In this document: one piece after another, positions 22,160 to 32,664 of the stretch | Position numbering within the stretch: position 1 is the first letter of the stretch | Layout of the letters: the number at the start of each line of letters is the position of its first letter | Assembly (NCBI GenBank): GCA_014529385.2 | Contig: CM043963.1 | Coordinates: 3,973,001 to 4,037,000 of the forward strand | DNA length: 64,000 nt | Origin: Adiantum capillus-veneris | Taxonomy: Eukaryota > Streptophyta > Polypodiopsida > Polypodiales > Pteridaceae | Direction of reading: 5' to 3' | The notes under the pieces: model-generated | What the model saw: only the letters and a program-made list of their open reading frames with translations | Database searches by the model: none | Told to the model about the DNA's origin: nothing | Program-made: the position numbers and the translations under genes

Positions 22160-22984
22160 ATATATACAATAGAATAGTGATGGGTGTTTCTAAATTAGGG
22201 TCTAGAACCTGAATGACCAAAGGGAAAAACCCAGTGGAAAAAAATGCCTTTGGTATACGCTCTTATTGGGGTTGAACACTTGGAAGTTGAGTACCTGTTC
22301 ATGAAAGGTGAGTGCTTGGGAGAAATAAATTAAGAGTGCATAATGCAAGTGCCAATTATGGGACACTCTATATGCACAAAAGAGTTCTTTCAAGAAAATC
22401 ATGCGGTGTGAAAAATGAGTTATTGGGTGCTTCAAGGAACAAATGTAGCACATGTGATATCCAAGGACATCTCAATAGCTTCCACATTTCCAAGAAGGGT
22501 TTTTGATGTTGAAGCTTCTCCACTCATTACTCACTATGCATAGTGCGTGAGTGTCTTTTGAACTCTCTTCTTCACTTTATCAAACTTAAAATACATAGAC
22601 TTAGACTCTTATGCTCACCTATACTAGCATGAGCGACACAACATAAATATGCTCAACTCCTCCATCTTGAGCAGGACCTAGAATAGTTAAGACTCTTAGA
22701 CCACAGAGAATATTACTTGAAGCTTTGGGACTAATGCCTTGCTCATTTAGTGGCTCAGCTGCCCGACTTTTGACTTTTATGCCATGTATTTTTAATGGCG
22801 ACTTGGACTTACCTGTTCATGGCCTGAAACCCAATGCCATAAGTTCTTGAGATTAAGGCCTCTATCATTGCTTTGGTCTTTGGATGCCACCATCTTTTCA
22901 AGTAAGTTGGCATACTTTGACTCCTCTAGCTTCTTTTGTTGCATGGGATGTTTCATAAGGAGGCCGCATTGTTGTACCTTTACT
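22160..22984. other. Element Z interior, no gene recognised
   Basis: About 825 bp between the C-terminal ORF and the W-x-P-K region. Short frames on both strands (22202-22453, 22312-22506) have no recognisable motifs. RT and integrase should lie here in a normal gypsy element, but neither is seen. Confidence 0.4.
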
Positions 22985-23727
22985 TTTTATTCTTTGTGAG
23001 GAGCCTGAGTTTTCAACAGTGGTTTTGGGACCCACTTTTTTCTTGCTTCATGAGTTGCTCCCTTGACTTGATGGACACTAGGATTTTATATCCATACTTG
23101 GCTATTACCATTGTAAAAGCCTTGCTTTCGTAGTAGAAGACGAGGGATCCATTTTGAGGTTGTTTCTCCCTTGGTTGTGCTTAGTCTCCATTGGCTCTTT
23201 GTTGTTGTTGATTGTATTTGTGTGGGGTCCTTTGCTACTTGGTTGGTCTTAGTGGCTCTAGGTTGAGCAACTACTTTGGGTAACCATATTTGGGTGTTAC
23301 CTTCATAGAATCCTTGTGGTTCAAGTAGCTTGACGGGAACCATTCTATTCTTTGTCTTCATTTGGCCTTGTTGGGTAGCTTAATAAATCTCTGACTTTGG
23401 TACCCATATTTGTTGTATTGCTTGCTTCTTTGAAGCTCTTTTCTTTTGCTTCTTCTTTCTCCTAGTTCAGTTGGTTGTCTTGCATTGAATGCTTGGCTTG
23501 TTCTTTGTGGGGTTTCTTTGTAAGGGTGAGAAGTTCTATGCCGTTACCTTGGGCTTTTTGGCCCAAACATCATTTGAGGCCACCCACCCTATCACCTTTT
23601 GTTGTTGAGATTGTTCTTGAGAGTGTATCCAAATTGAATCTTTGACTTTAATGTGTTCCTTGGATACCAACACCTGCTTGACATTTCTTTGCTTCTTTTG
23701 GAGACTTTGCTGCGATGGAGATTTAGG
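22985..23727 (-). pseudogene. W-x-P-K repeat region of element Z
   Basis: Reading down from 23727, in frames broken by stops, the translation shows repeated short blocks: QQIWVPKSEIY, KLLEPQGFYEGNTQIWLPK, SKWIPRLLLRKQGFYNGNSQ followed by VWI, and KKWVPKPLLKTQ. The PR ORF just upstream already ends MQWIPKQ. The consensus is W-(I/V/L)-P-K-x-x-L-L-x-x-Q-G-(F/Y)-Y-x-x-N-x-Q-(I/V)-W. The same blocks occur in plus-strand element W at 34880-35210. No known domain comes to mind. The intervening sequence is rich in K, Q, T and S. Confidence 0.55.
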
Positions 23728-25476
23728 TTACAAAACCTTTTGTTTAGGGATCCATTGCATTGTTGAAGCTTTCGTTCTTGACATAGAGGCTTTGCTTGAG
23801 CTTTGATGTGGGCTTGTCGAAGGTAAAACTGACTTGCGAGGATGATCTTCTTCAATGTTTAGTTTGGCCTTAGCTTTTTCTGCTGCAGATGGTTGTGTCT
23901 TTTTTGTTGATGTCTCTTGGACCGTCTTTGTTGTTGTTGTTGATGCTTTTTGTTGTTGCCCGAAGAAGATATTCTTCCAACTCTTTGTTAGGACTAGACT
24001 TTCTTTGATGTGATGTGAGTCAACTATGTTGAAGTTGTCTTTGAACTCCCCATGACTCAACTTGAGTATTGCCTTCGCTATGCCAAAACTTGGGATTGGT
24101 GTTTTGGCACTGGTGTATACTCTTTCCTTCACTTCTTTAATTGTCGGCTTTCCTATCATTATCCAAGTGCCATATGACATTATATTCTTAGTAGCATAAG
24201 GATCAATTGCGGCCGAACATGTAACCTTGAGCCCTGTTTGTCCGCATAAATTGAATTTGATCAATGTGGGATATTTTTCATCTTTGGCTTCTTCCTCATT
24301 CTTCCTTTGATCTTGAGTTTGTAGAACATCTGTTGATGTGGAGCTTTGCACATCTGATTCTTCCTGTACTTTCAACTCTGCATCATTTGAAGTTAGTTTC
24401 TTAGGAGTAGATGTTGTTGACTCTTCAAGTATGTCAATGATGACATCTCCACATGGTTGTATTGCTCTCCTAGTTTGTGTTTGTGCAGCATCCTCCATGA
24501 CATAGCTATTTGTCCCTCTATTTTCATTCTCACAAATCTCATTAGCATTTCTTAGCACTTTCAACATAAAACATGAAACTAGGTCGTAGCCTTCTTCATC
24601 ACAAAACTTGGTTGGAGTTAGCTCATTTACACACATATCCAAGGTTTCCAATATTTGAGTCCATCCAAATGGCTCAAATAATTGCTCTGGAAAGGGTTCC
24701 GGTATGTAAGCTTCATCGTCCATTGATCTTTCTAGGATGCAATCCTCCTTCACTGAGCTTCCACACTTCGAAGCACCACACATCCAAAGTTCTTGTTTGG
24801 TTTGTAGCCGCGCAGGTATCTCTTTCCCATTGACTATAGTAGAGTCAATTTCTTCTAAAGGAGTTCTATTCACATCTCTATAGCTATGGTCTTTTATGCT
24901 TATTTTTGTGGTGATCTTTTTATGTCTACAAAAATTGTTCCCTTTTCCAAAATCTACTATTGCAAATGTATGTTCATATTCAATTCCACAAGAAGTCACA
25001 ATAATTTTCTCTAGGATACCCAGAGGTTTTTTCGTGTATCCATCTGCAAGTTGTAGCTTCATTCTAGTTTTCCTAAGAGCTGGTCTACCCCATTTTTCCC
25101 AAATGTCTTTTGTGGCTATGGCTACTCCAGCCCCACTATCAAGTATAGCCAATGTTTTAACTCCTTTGTATTCCACAGATAAGGTGGTGTTTCCTTCTTC
25201 TCCTTCGCAATATTCCCCCACCTTGTTTATTGGCACAGGTTTAGCGTTTGAACTTTCTTGTTGAGTTTTGTTTGATTGTTCATTTGAGGGTAGATCTTGA
25301 AGAGGTATCTTTAATCCCATCTTCCCCAAATTGTTTCCTACTTCATCCCATACATGTGGTCTAATCTTAAGCAGTTCAGATAGAGTAATGGTGCACTGTA
25401 TTGGAGCTGACATCAACTCTTGCATACTCTTTGTATCCATCATCTTGGATATGGCTTTCCTCTGAGATGGCACCAC
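23728..25476 (-). CDS. Retropepsin-like aspartic protease polyprotein, element Z
   Basis: 582 residues and uninterrupted. The protease core is near residues 95-165: LSVEYKGVKTLAILDSGAGV followed by AIATKDIWEKWGRP, with the catalytic DSGAG triad and a KLQLADGYTKKPLGILEKI flap-like segment. A second protease-like unit may lie near residues 405-470 (YPTLIKFNLCGQTGLKV, IDPYATKNIMSYGTW), lacking the D-S-G triad. The C-terminus is basic and S/T/K-rich and ends in MQWIPKQ. The related ORF in element W (33955-35472) shares the PINK-G-Y-EGDE-N block and the protease core. Upstream, the frame is closed by stops before the copia LTR at 25599, so gag is missing. It may be an element-encoded protein or part of a larger polyprotein. 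Confidence 0.6.
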   Translation of the reverse strand: MVPSQRKAISKMMDTKSMQELMSAPIQCTITLSELLKIRPHVWDEVGNNLGKMGLKIPLQDLPSNEQSNKTQQESSNAKPVPINKVGEYCEGEEGNTTLSVEYKGVKTLAILDSGAGVAIATKDIWEKWGRPALRKTRMKLQLADGYTKKPLGILEKIIVTSCGIEYEHTFAIVDFGKGNNFCRHKKITTKISIKDHSYRDVNRTPLEEIDSTIVNGKEIPARLQTKQELWMCGASKCGSSVKEDCILERSMDDEAYIPEPFPEQLFEPFGWTQILETLDMCVNELTPTKFCDEEGYDLVSCFMLKVLRNANEICENENRGTNSYVMEDAAQTQTRRAIQPCGDVIIDILEESTTSTPKKLTSNDAELKVQEESDVQSSTSTDVLQTQDQRKNEEEAKDEKYPTLIKFNLCGQTGLKVTCSAAIDPYATKNIMSYGTWIMIGKPTIKEVKERVYTSAKTPIPSFGIAKAILKLSHGEFKDNFNIVDSHHIKESLVLTKSWKNIFFGQQQKASTTTTKTVQETSTKKTQPSAAEKAKAKLNIEEDHPRKSVLPSTSPHQSSSKASMSRTKASTMQWIPKQKVL

Positions 25477-25598
25477 TCTAGTTTCTGAGTCTGCCTCATG
25501 TTCTCCTATCTATGAGGGTAAGGTCTTCAAGGACTCTGGTTTGCTTTCAATTGAAACTTCCGTCCCTGCATCTCCATTTAGAGATTGAATGTCTCCCT

Positions 25599-25798
25599 TG
25601 TTGGGGTATAAATCCCAATGTGGTCGCCCAGGTAAGTGGGCGGGCCGCCAAGTATGTACACATATTCTTTTGTAAAAACCTAATAAGAACTCACTATGCT
25701 CTACACATTACAGTAAAGCGAGTTCACCATATCGTTGTGCTCTTCTTCTCGCACTCTCTCTCTCTCTCTCGCGTCGCACTTCCGCTCGTACTCCTTCA
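25599..25798 (+). mobile_element. 5' LTR of copia A, 200 bp
   Basis: It begins TGTTGGGGTATAAATCCC and ends CTCCTTCA, followed by AC and the primer site TGGTATCAGAGCTC (25801-25814). It is homologous to the two LTRs of copia B (28404-28595 and 33763-33954). It lies in the sequence just upstream of the element Z ORF. Confidence 0.85.
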
Positions 25799-25814
25799 AC
25801 TGGTATCAGAGCTC

Positions 25815-26897
25815 AGATCGAGGCTCGGGGCAGCACTGCAGGAGGCTAGAGTCACCAGCTCAGATTGGAGTGAAATTCGACAGGCGAAAACACGGCCCCA
25901 AATCTCGTGGGAGAGCCCAAAGGGCGTGGTGTTGTCAGAATTTCATTCTGAGGTCATCTCGGCCACCGTTCGGCTTCGACAAAGGTCTGCGCAGGCCATT
26001 TTCGACTACGTGGTCTCGACGGGTGCAGATCCGACTCTGCAAATTTGGGGTTTTCGGCCTACGATTGTAGGTGCTGAGGATATCGACACTCACAGAGTGT
26101 TGATTTGTGGCTGTCTACACATCGAAGGACGGCTCACAGTTCTTGGAGGCGTGTCACATACGACACAGGCGCATCTACACACAGACTGTAGGCGACATCC
26201 ACTAGTTCATCAGGTAGCTTGTGTTTGCTGCTTGATATTCCAGATTTCATCCTGACATTGCAGGTACTTCCACATGGGATGTATTGTCAGAGATGATGTA
26301 TGTCTGTTGAGGGTTTGCTGGCTGTGAGTCACGCAGCAAACAACCGCCGCAGCGGTTACAACATACAGTGGGAAATTTGTGGATGTATGACTTTGTGGGA
26401 GGTCTATGTACTCTCAGATTTACTACAGCCTTTGTTGAGGGTCGAGTGAGGTTTTATTGAGCTGGGGGATTCTCGAATGTTGAGATCCTTTCGGTGATAC
26501 AGGTCTTGGAGCGATCTCTCGAGCACCCTTAGATAGGCAGCTAGGATGTATTGACTGTGAGTTAGACAGTTGGGATTGCATCTTTGCTTTACTGCCGTTG
26601 AGGAATTGTCACAGTCTATGCTTACAGGACAGTGACAGGACAATGAGAGACAGTACAGGTGCAGGACAAGTTTACCCGCAGCTTACAGCGTCAGAGAGAC
26701 AGTGTTTTTTGAGCTGTTTTTTGGTCTGTTTTTTGAGTACACTAGAGCCATTTTACAAAGGAGACTCTGCCAAAATTTCTACAGAATCTGAAGCTTTCTT
26801 GGTTCATTTGACAGGTTGATATTGGTTCAGAGGTCAGTTTACAGTGGAAACTTTGCCGAATTGTTCCCAGGAAAGTAAACTACTGTGAAGCGTAGCT
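25815..26897 (+). other. 5' leader of copia A
   Basis: About 1.1 kb between the primer site and the gag start, with no conserved protein. It matches the copia B leader (32665-33746) closely in reverse orientation. The frames at 25512-26255, 25735-26070 and 26598-26819 have no recognisable domain. The leader is long relative to the 200-bp LTR. Confidence 0.7.
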
Positions 26898-28080
26898 ATG
26901 GCTGGATCACAGGACACTGCTCTTTACAATATCAAGAAGCTAGATGGAACCAATTTCCCATTGTGGAAGAAGCAGATTTGGCACGTGTTTGTACAAAAGA
27001 AGCAGATAAAACCTATAAAGCTCAAGGGGATAAAACCAGAAGATATGGACGAAGATGAATGGAGCGAAATGGATGAATTGGCACTTTCTACCATTATGAT
27101 GACTTTGGCAGAAAGCGTTTACTTCAATGTAGCAAACGAGATGTCGGCTTATCAAGCATGGTTAAAGTTGAGTGATCTTTATGAGAAGCAGAGTGCAGCT
27201 TCACAGGTATACTGGCTTAAGAATCTTGTTGACTTGAAGATGAAAGAAGGGACACCTATGTCCAATCATCTGAATGAATTGAACACAATCTACAGTCAGT
27301 TGTCAGCTCAAGGTGTCAAGTTTGATGAACCTGTTAGAGCTATGTTCCTGTTGATCACATTGCCGGAAAGTTGGGAAACTTTTCGCACTGCTTTGAGTAA
27401 TTCTGCACCTTCAGATGGTTTGAACATAGCAGGTGTAGAAGGAAGTCTGCTTATTGAAGAAACCAATAGAAAGACAATGGACAAAGGCAAAGGAACAGCC
27501 TTAGTTGTCAGGGGAAGGACCAAAAAAAAGTACAAAGGTGGAAAGAGGAATCAGTCTCGTAGCAAGTCCCGCAGTGCTAAAGGCAAGAGTGACATAGAAT
27601 GCTACCATTGTGGCAAGAAGGGTCACATGAAAAGAGACTGCAGAGAATGGAAAGCAGAAAAAGGAAAAGAGAAAGATGAAGACCATGGTGAGAAGAACAA
27701 GTCCTCAGTGAAGATTCAAGAAATAAATGTGACAAACACTGTTGCAGAGGATGACAGTCTAGTGTCAGGAGACATCTACTTCTTGAAGAATACAATGGAC
27801 TCAGCTCTTCTTACAGCATCTGATGGAAATGCACTGAGTGACTGGATTATAGACTCAGGGGCATCACTTCATGTGTCTCCAAACAAGGAGTGGTTTACCT
27901 CTTATGTGACCACTAAAGATCATGTTCGGCTAGGCAATGGGCAGACATGTGAGATCTTAGGTGTTGGAGATGTTCAATTGAAGTTTCAGAATGGCTCTTC
28001 TTTCACGCTGAAGAATGTGAGACATGTTCTCGTAATTACAAAGATCTTGATCAGCACAGGTTTACTTGATGATGCTGGCT
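26898..28080 (+). pseudogene. Copia A gag and protease, 3'-truncated
   Basis: Gag starts MAGSQDTALYNIKKLDGTNF and has the copia gag signature (YWLKNLVDLKMKEGTPMSNH, AMFLLITLPESWETFRTAL). The zinc knuckle is CYHCGKKGHMKRDC and the protease active site is DWIIDSGASLHVSPNKEWF. The frame is open to 28115, but similarity to copia B ends near 28080 at ISTGLLDDAGY. Integrase, RT, RNase H and the 3' LTR are absent. It is a truncated yet uninterrupted gag-protease frame. Confidence 0.8.
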
Positions 28081-28084
28081 ACTT

Positions 28085-28230
28085 TGATAAAACCCCTATA
28101 TACGACTCATATTAGGGAATATGACCCCCCTTTCTACGCTTAGAAGACAATCAATGCAAAAAACTATCATACCCCTATCTTACATATAAAATTTAGGTCT
28201 CACATGATCTAACTGAGTAAAACTATTGAA
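28085..28230. mobile_element. Possible degenerate copy of the small TIR element
   Basis: It shares words with the element at 17086-17259: ACCCCTATATAC near the left, a CCCCCCT run, and near the right CTCACATGATCTAACTGAGTAAAACT against CTCACGTGATACCATACGGTAAGACT. Terminal repeats are eroded and no target duplication is seen. It sits exactly where copia A is truncated. Confidence 0.3.
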
Positions 28231-28403
28231 AGAGCGTGTAGCATAGTGATTGGAAATGTACTAAGAAACCACTTCTGTTGATAACTAGATGTACCCTCAA
28301 CGTGTCTTAGTTTTCCTTTTAAACTATGTGCCCATTCATCAACCTGTACTCTAGCTACTTGTCCAATTTTGACCCATCTAAATTGCTCAAAAAACATGGT
28401 TAT
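28231..28403. other. Unassigned spacer between copia A and copia B
   Basis: A minus-strand frame (28209-28574) runs from the copia B LTR into this spacer, giving MFFEQFRWVKIGQVARVQVD and KGKLRHVEGTSSYQQKW. I do not recognise it. It could be a gag fragment of another element. Confidence 0.3.
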
Positions 28404-28683
28404 TGAAGGAGTACAAGCGGAAGTGCGACGCGAGAGAGAGTGCGAGAAGAAGAGCACAACGATATGGTGAACTCGCTCTACTGTAATGTGTAGAGCATAG
28501 TGAGTTCTTATTAGGTTTTTACAAAAGAATATATGTACATACCTGGCGGCCCGCCCACTTACCTGGGCGACCACATTGGGCTTTATACCCCAACACCTCC
28601 CACTTAAAGTCCAATGTGGTACTTTAAGTGTGAGAGAAGCTACTATACAAGCTAATATACAAGAGATGTAGAGAAGTGATGTA

Positions 28684-30289
28684 CTACCCTACACCTATCT
28701 GCTTGCGAAAATGCACAAAGCTCTCTGAGGGAAGTCCTTTTGTAAGTAGATCAGCAGGATTTTCTGTGGTGTGAACTTTGACAAGCTGAAGTTGCTTATC
28801 CTCGAGCATTTCCCTCATGAAATGATACTTCACATCCACATGCTTTGTCTTTGAGTGATAAACTGGATTGCGAGCCAATTGTATAGCACTTTGACTATCA
28901 CAATATAACACAGGCATCTCTTCTTTGATTCCCAAATCTGTTACTAGTCGATTAAGACAAATTGATTCTTTGCATGCCTCTGATGCTGCAACATATTCAG
29001 CCTCTGTAGTAGACTGAGTAACACAATCTTGTAATCTAGAACGCCATGATACTGCTCCACCAGCCAATGTAAAGACATACCTTGACGTAGACCTTCGGTT
29101 GTCTAAGTCACCTGCATAATCTGAGTCTGTAAAACCCTTTACACTTAGCTCTTGACTCCCATAGCATATACGCATACTCTTTGTAGCTTTCAGGTATCTC
29201 AATATTCCTTTCACTGCCTCCCAATGTTTCTTGCATGGGTTTGACATGTATCGACTTACTACTCCCACTGCAAATGCAATGTCTGGGCGAGTAGCAATCA
29301 TTGCATACATCAAACTACCCACTTCAGACGCATATGGAATCTTATCCATTTCAGCCTGTTCTTCCTCAGACACAGGACAATCTTGTTTGCTAAGTTTCAC
29401 ATATGGTGGCAATGGAACACTCAGTGCCTTTCCCTTCTCCATATTGAAACGTTGCAAAACCTTGTCAATATACTGTGTTTGAGATAACCAAATCAACTTC
29501 TTTGATCTGTCTCTCTCAATGCGCATACCAAGTATATGACTTGCCTCACCCATGTCTTTCATGTCAAACGATTTTGCCATCTTTGACTTCAAAGCTGAAA
29601 TTTCTTCCAAGTGCTTGCCAGCAATCAACATGTCATCCACATACAAAATAAGGATCAGCCAACTGCCATCCTTAGCCTTCTTTGTATATAGACAGTGATC
29701 GAACTCACTAAGTTTGTAGCCTTGAGAAAGCATAAACTTGTGGAATTTATGGTACCATGCCCTCGGTGATTGTTTTAAGCCATAAAGACTCTTTAACAAC
29801 TGGCATACCCAATCTTCCTTGCCTTTCTCAACAAACCCTTCTGGCTGCTGCATGTAAATTTCCACATCTAAATCACCATGCAAGAACGCTGTCTTGACAT
29901 CCATTTGGTGCAACACCAAATCTAATATGGCAACCAATGCAAGAAAGCATCTCAATGTAGTCATCTTGACCACCGGAGAGAAGACTTCATCAAAGTCAAT
30001 GCCTTGTTCTTGCTTAAAGCCCTTGGCAACAAGCCTTGCTTTGTACTTTGGCTGACTATCATGAGCGGTGATCTTATACCTGTAAACCCATTTACAAGGT
30101 AGAGCCTTTTTGCCCCGTGGTAATTTAACTAGCTTCCATGTCTGGTTTTTATGCAGAGCTGTCATCTCTGATTGCATGGCCAATCGCCAATTCCCGGAGT
30201 CCTTCATTTGCACTGCTTCCTTGTAACATGAAGGCTCATTGCAATCAGTCAACATGACATAGTTCATAGATGGAACAAACCTATTAGGA
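28684..30289 (-). pseudogene. Copia B reverse transcriptase and RNase H
   Basis: Over 520 residues remain open. RT shows WKLVKLPRGKKALPCKWVYR, the MDVKTAFLHGDLDVEIYMQQ block, VCQLLKSLYGLKQSPRAWY and the active site LILYVDDMLIAG. RNase H has GFTDSDYAGDLDNRRSTSRY, STTEAEYVAASEA, DSQSAIQLARNPVYH and KHVDVKYHFMREM. It ends NPADLLTKGL and QIGVG close to the 3' LTR. This is a complete copia RT-RNase H domain set. The preceding integrase frame ends at a TGA (RRSGRVT then stop) where the reading would continue PPNRFVPSMNYVM, so one CGA-to-TGA change separates them. Confidence 0.85.
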
Positions 30290-31572
30290 GGTCACGTGAC
30301 ACGTCCAGATCTACGCACAATAGGTGGCTCAGGCTCAGCCACAACCTGTGGTTCCACTCTATCCTGTCCTTGCTCCTCTTGAGCGCTGACATTTTGTCTT
30401 GCACGTGCAGGTCCATCTTCTTGGGAGACAACTCTTCTAATCTCCTCAACCCTCTGTGGTTTAGAATGATATTTGGATTCATTAAAGTGAACATCATTGC
30501 TGCGGACAACCTTTCTGGATTCGGGATCCCAAAGTCTGTACCCCATCTCACCAGAATTACCATAGCCTAGAAAGATGCACTTTCTGCTCTTTGGCTCAAG
30601 TTTGTTCCTAAATTCCTTTGGAACGTGAGTATATGCCTCACAGCCAAAGACTCTGAGATGCTTGTATGAGGGCATTTTGCCTGACCATACCATCTCTGGC
30701 ACTGAATCCTTCTGCAAAACCTTGCTAGGAGATCTATTTACAAGATGAACAGCTGTTGATACAGCTTCAACCCAAAACCCATTTGGCAGTTGTGCATTAG
30801 ACAACATACTTCTGACCTTCTCTTGTATGGTCCTATTCATCCTCTCACCAACACCATTTTGAGGAGGATTGTAAGGAGCAGTAAGTTCACGTTTTATACC
30901 TTTTGAATCGCAAAAGTCCTGAAAGGCCTTTGAAACATACTCTCCACCATTGTCAGTGCGTAAGCATTTAAGCTTCTTGCCACTCTGATTCTCCACAAGT
31001 GTCACAAACATTTTGAAAACACTAAACGCTTCATCCTTGTGCTTGAGAAAGTAAACCCATACTTTCCTCGAGTAATCATCTATAAATGTCATAAAGTAAG
31101 AAGCTCCCCCTAGAGATAGGTTAGGCATAGGTCCACACAAATCACTATGAACAAGTGCCAACTGTGTATCTCTTCTACTGCTTCTATGCTTATGTGGCTG
31201 CTGTGTTTGCTTACCATATAGACAATGTTCACAGAATTCAAAATCATTAAATGAAAAGCCAGGCAAATAACTAGAACGAGACAAGATTTCCATTCCCTTC
31301 TTGGACATATGTCCTAACCGGCTATGCCACAAAGAAACGTTCGGCTGCTCGGTTACATTGATTACATTTTTAGAGACATTTGATACAAAAATTATGTAAA
31401 GTCCTCCAGACTTTACTCCATGTGCTACTGTCATAGAACCCTTGGATATCTTCCACATGTTCTGTCCAAAAGTGGTGACGTAGCCAAAATCATCAAGTAA
31501 ACCTGTGCTGATCAAGCTCTTTGTAATTGCGGGAACATGTCTCACATTCTTCAACGTGAAAGAAGAACCATT
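30290..31572 (-). pseudogene. Copia B integrase
   Basis: The GAG-pre-integrase segment with zinc ligands (LWHSRLGHMSKKGMEIL, FCEHCLYGKQ) precedes the integrase core. The core has a catalytic Asp in LVHSDLCGPM, a second in LRTDNGGEYVSKAFQDFC, and a Glu in NPPQNGVGERMNRTIQEKV. The C-terminal GKMPSYKHLRVFGCEAYTHV segment is present. A stop near 31573 replaces Gln of copia A (CAG to TAG) between protease and this frame, and another at its end separates it from RT. Catalytic residues are retained. Confidence 0.85.
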
Positions 31573-32664
31573 CTAAAACTTCAATTGAACATCTCCAACA
31601 CCTAAGATCTCACATGTCTGCCCATTGCCTAGCCGAACATGATCTTTAGTGGTCACATAAGAGGTAAACCACTCCTTGTTTGGAGACACATGAAGTGATG
31701 CCCCTGAGTCTATAATCCAGTCACTCAGTGCATTTCCATCAGATGCTGTAAGAAGAGCTAAGTCCATTGTATTCTTCAAGAAGTAGATGTCTCCTGACAC
31801 TAGACTGTCATCCTCTGCAACAGTGTTTGTCACATTTATTTCTTGAATCTTTACTGAGGACTTGTTCTTCTCACCATGGTCTTCAGCTTTCTCTTTGCCT
31901 TTTTCTGCTTTCCATTCTCTGCAGTCTCTTTTCATGTGACCCTTCTTGCCACAATGGTAGCATTCTATGTCACTCTTGGCTTTAGCACTGCGGGACTTGC
32001 TACGAGACTGATTCCTCTTTCCACCTTTGTACTTTTCTTTGGTCCTTCCCCTGACAACTAAGGTTGTTCCTTTGCCTTTGTCCATTGTCTTTCTATTGGT
32101 TTCTTCAGTAAGAAGACTTCCTTCTACACCTGCTATGTTCAAACCATCTGGAGGTGCAGAATTACTCAAAGCTGTGCGAAAAGTGTCCCAACTTTCCGGC
32201 AATGTGATCAATAGGAACATAGCTCTAATAGGTTCATCAAACTTGACACCTTGAGCTGACAACTGACTATAGATTGTGTTGAATTCATTCAGATGATTGG
32301 ACATAGGTGTCCCTTCTTTCATCTTCAAGTCAAAAAGCTTCTTAAGCCAGTATACCTGTGAAGCTGCACTCTGCTTCTCATAAAGATCACTCAGCTTTAA
32401 CCATGCTTGATAAGCCGACATCTCGTCTGCTACATTGAAGTAAACGCTTTCTGCCAAAGTCAGCATAATGGTAGAAAGTGCCAATTCATCCATTTCGCTC
32501 CATTCATCTTCGTCCATATCTTCTGGTTTTATCCCTTTGAGCTTTATAGGTTTTATCTGCTTCTTTTGTACCAACACGTGCCAAATCTGCTTCTTCTACA
32601 ATGGGAAATTGGTTCCATCCAGCTTCTTGATATTGTAAAGAGCAGTGTCCTGTGATCCAGCCAT
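31573..32664 (-). pseudogene. Copia B gag and protease
   Basis: It is nearly identical to copia A gag (26898-28080). The start Met is at 32664. TAG at 32596-32598 replaces the Trp found in copia A (FPLWKKQIW), leaving the open part from 32577. The zinc knuckle CYHCGKKGHMKRDC and protease DWIIDSGASLHVSPNKEWF are intact. The frame ends at TAG near 31573. Confidence 0.85.

Noticed and set aside
23728-25476. Endogenous pararetrovirus origin for the protease ORF
   Set aside because: No movement protein, coat zinc finger or RT nearby, and the element ends in a purine tract and LTR, which caulimovirids lack.
26940-27795. Minus-strand frames opposite copia A gag (71-75 codons)
   Set aside because: Antisense shadows of gag; the same shadows recur on the plus strand over copia B at 31767-32655.
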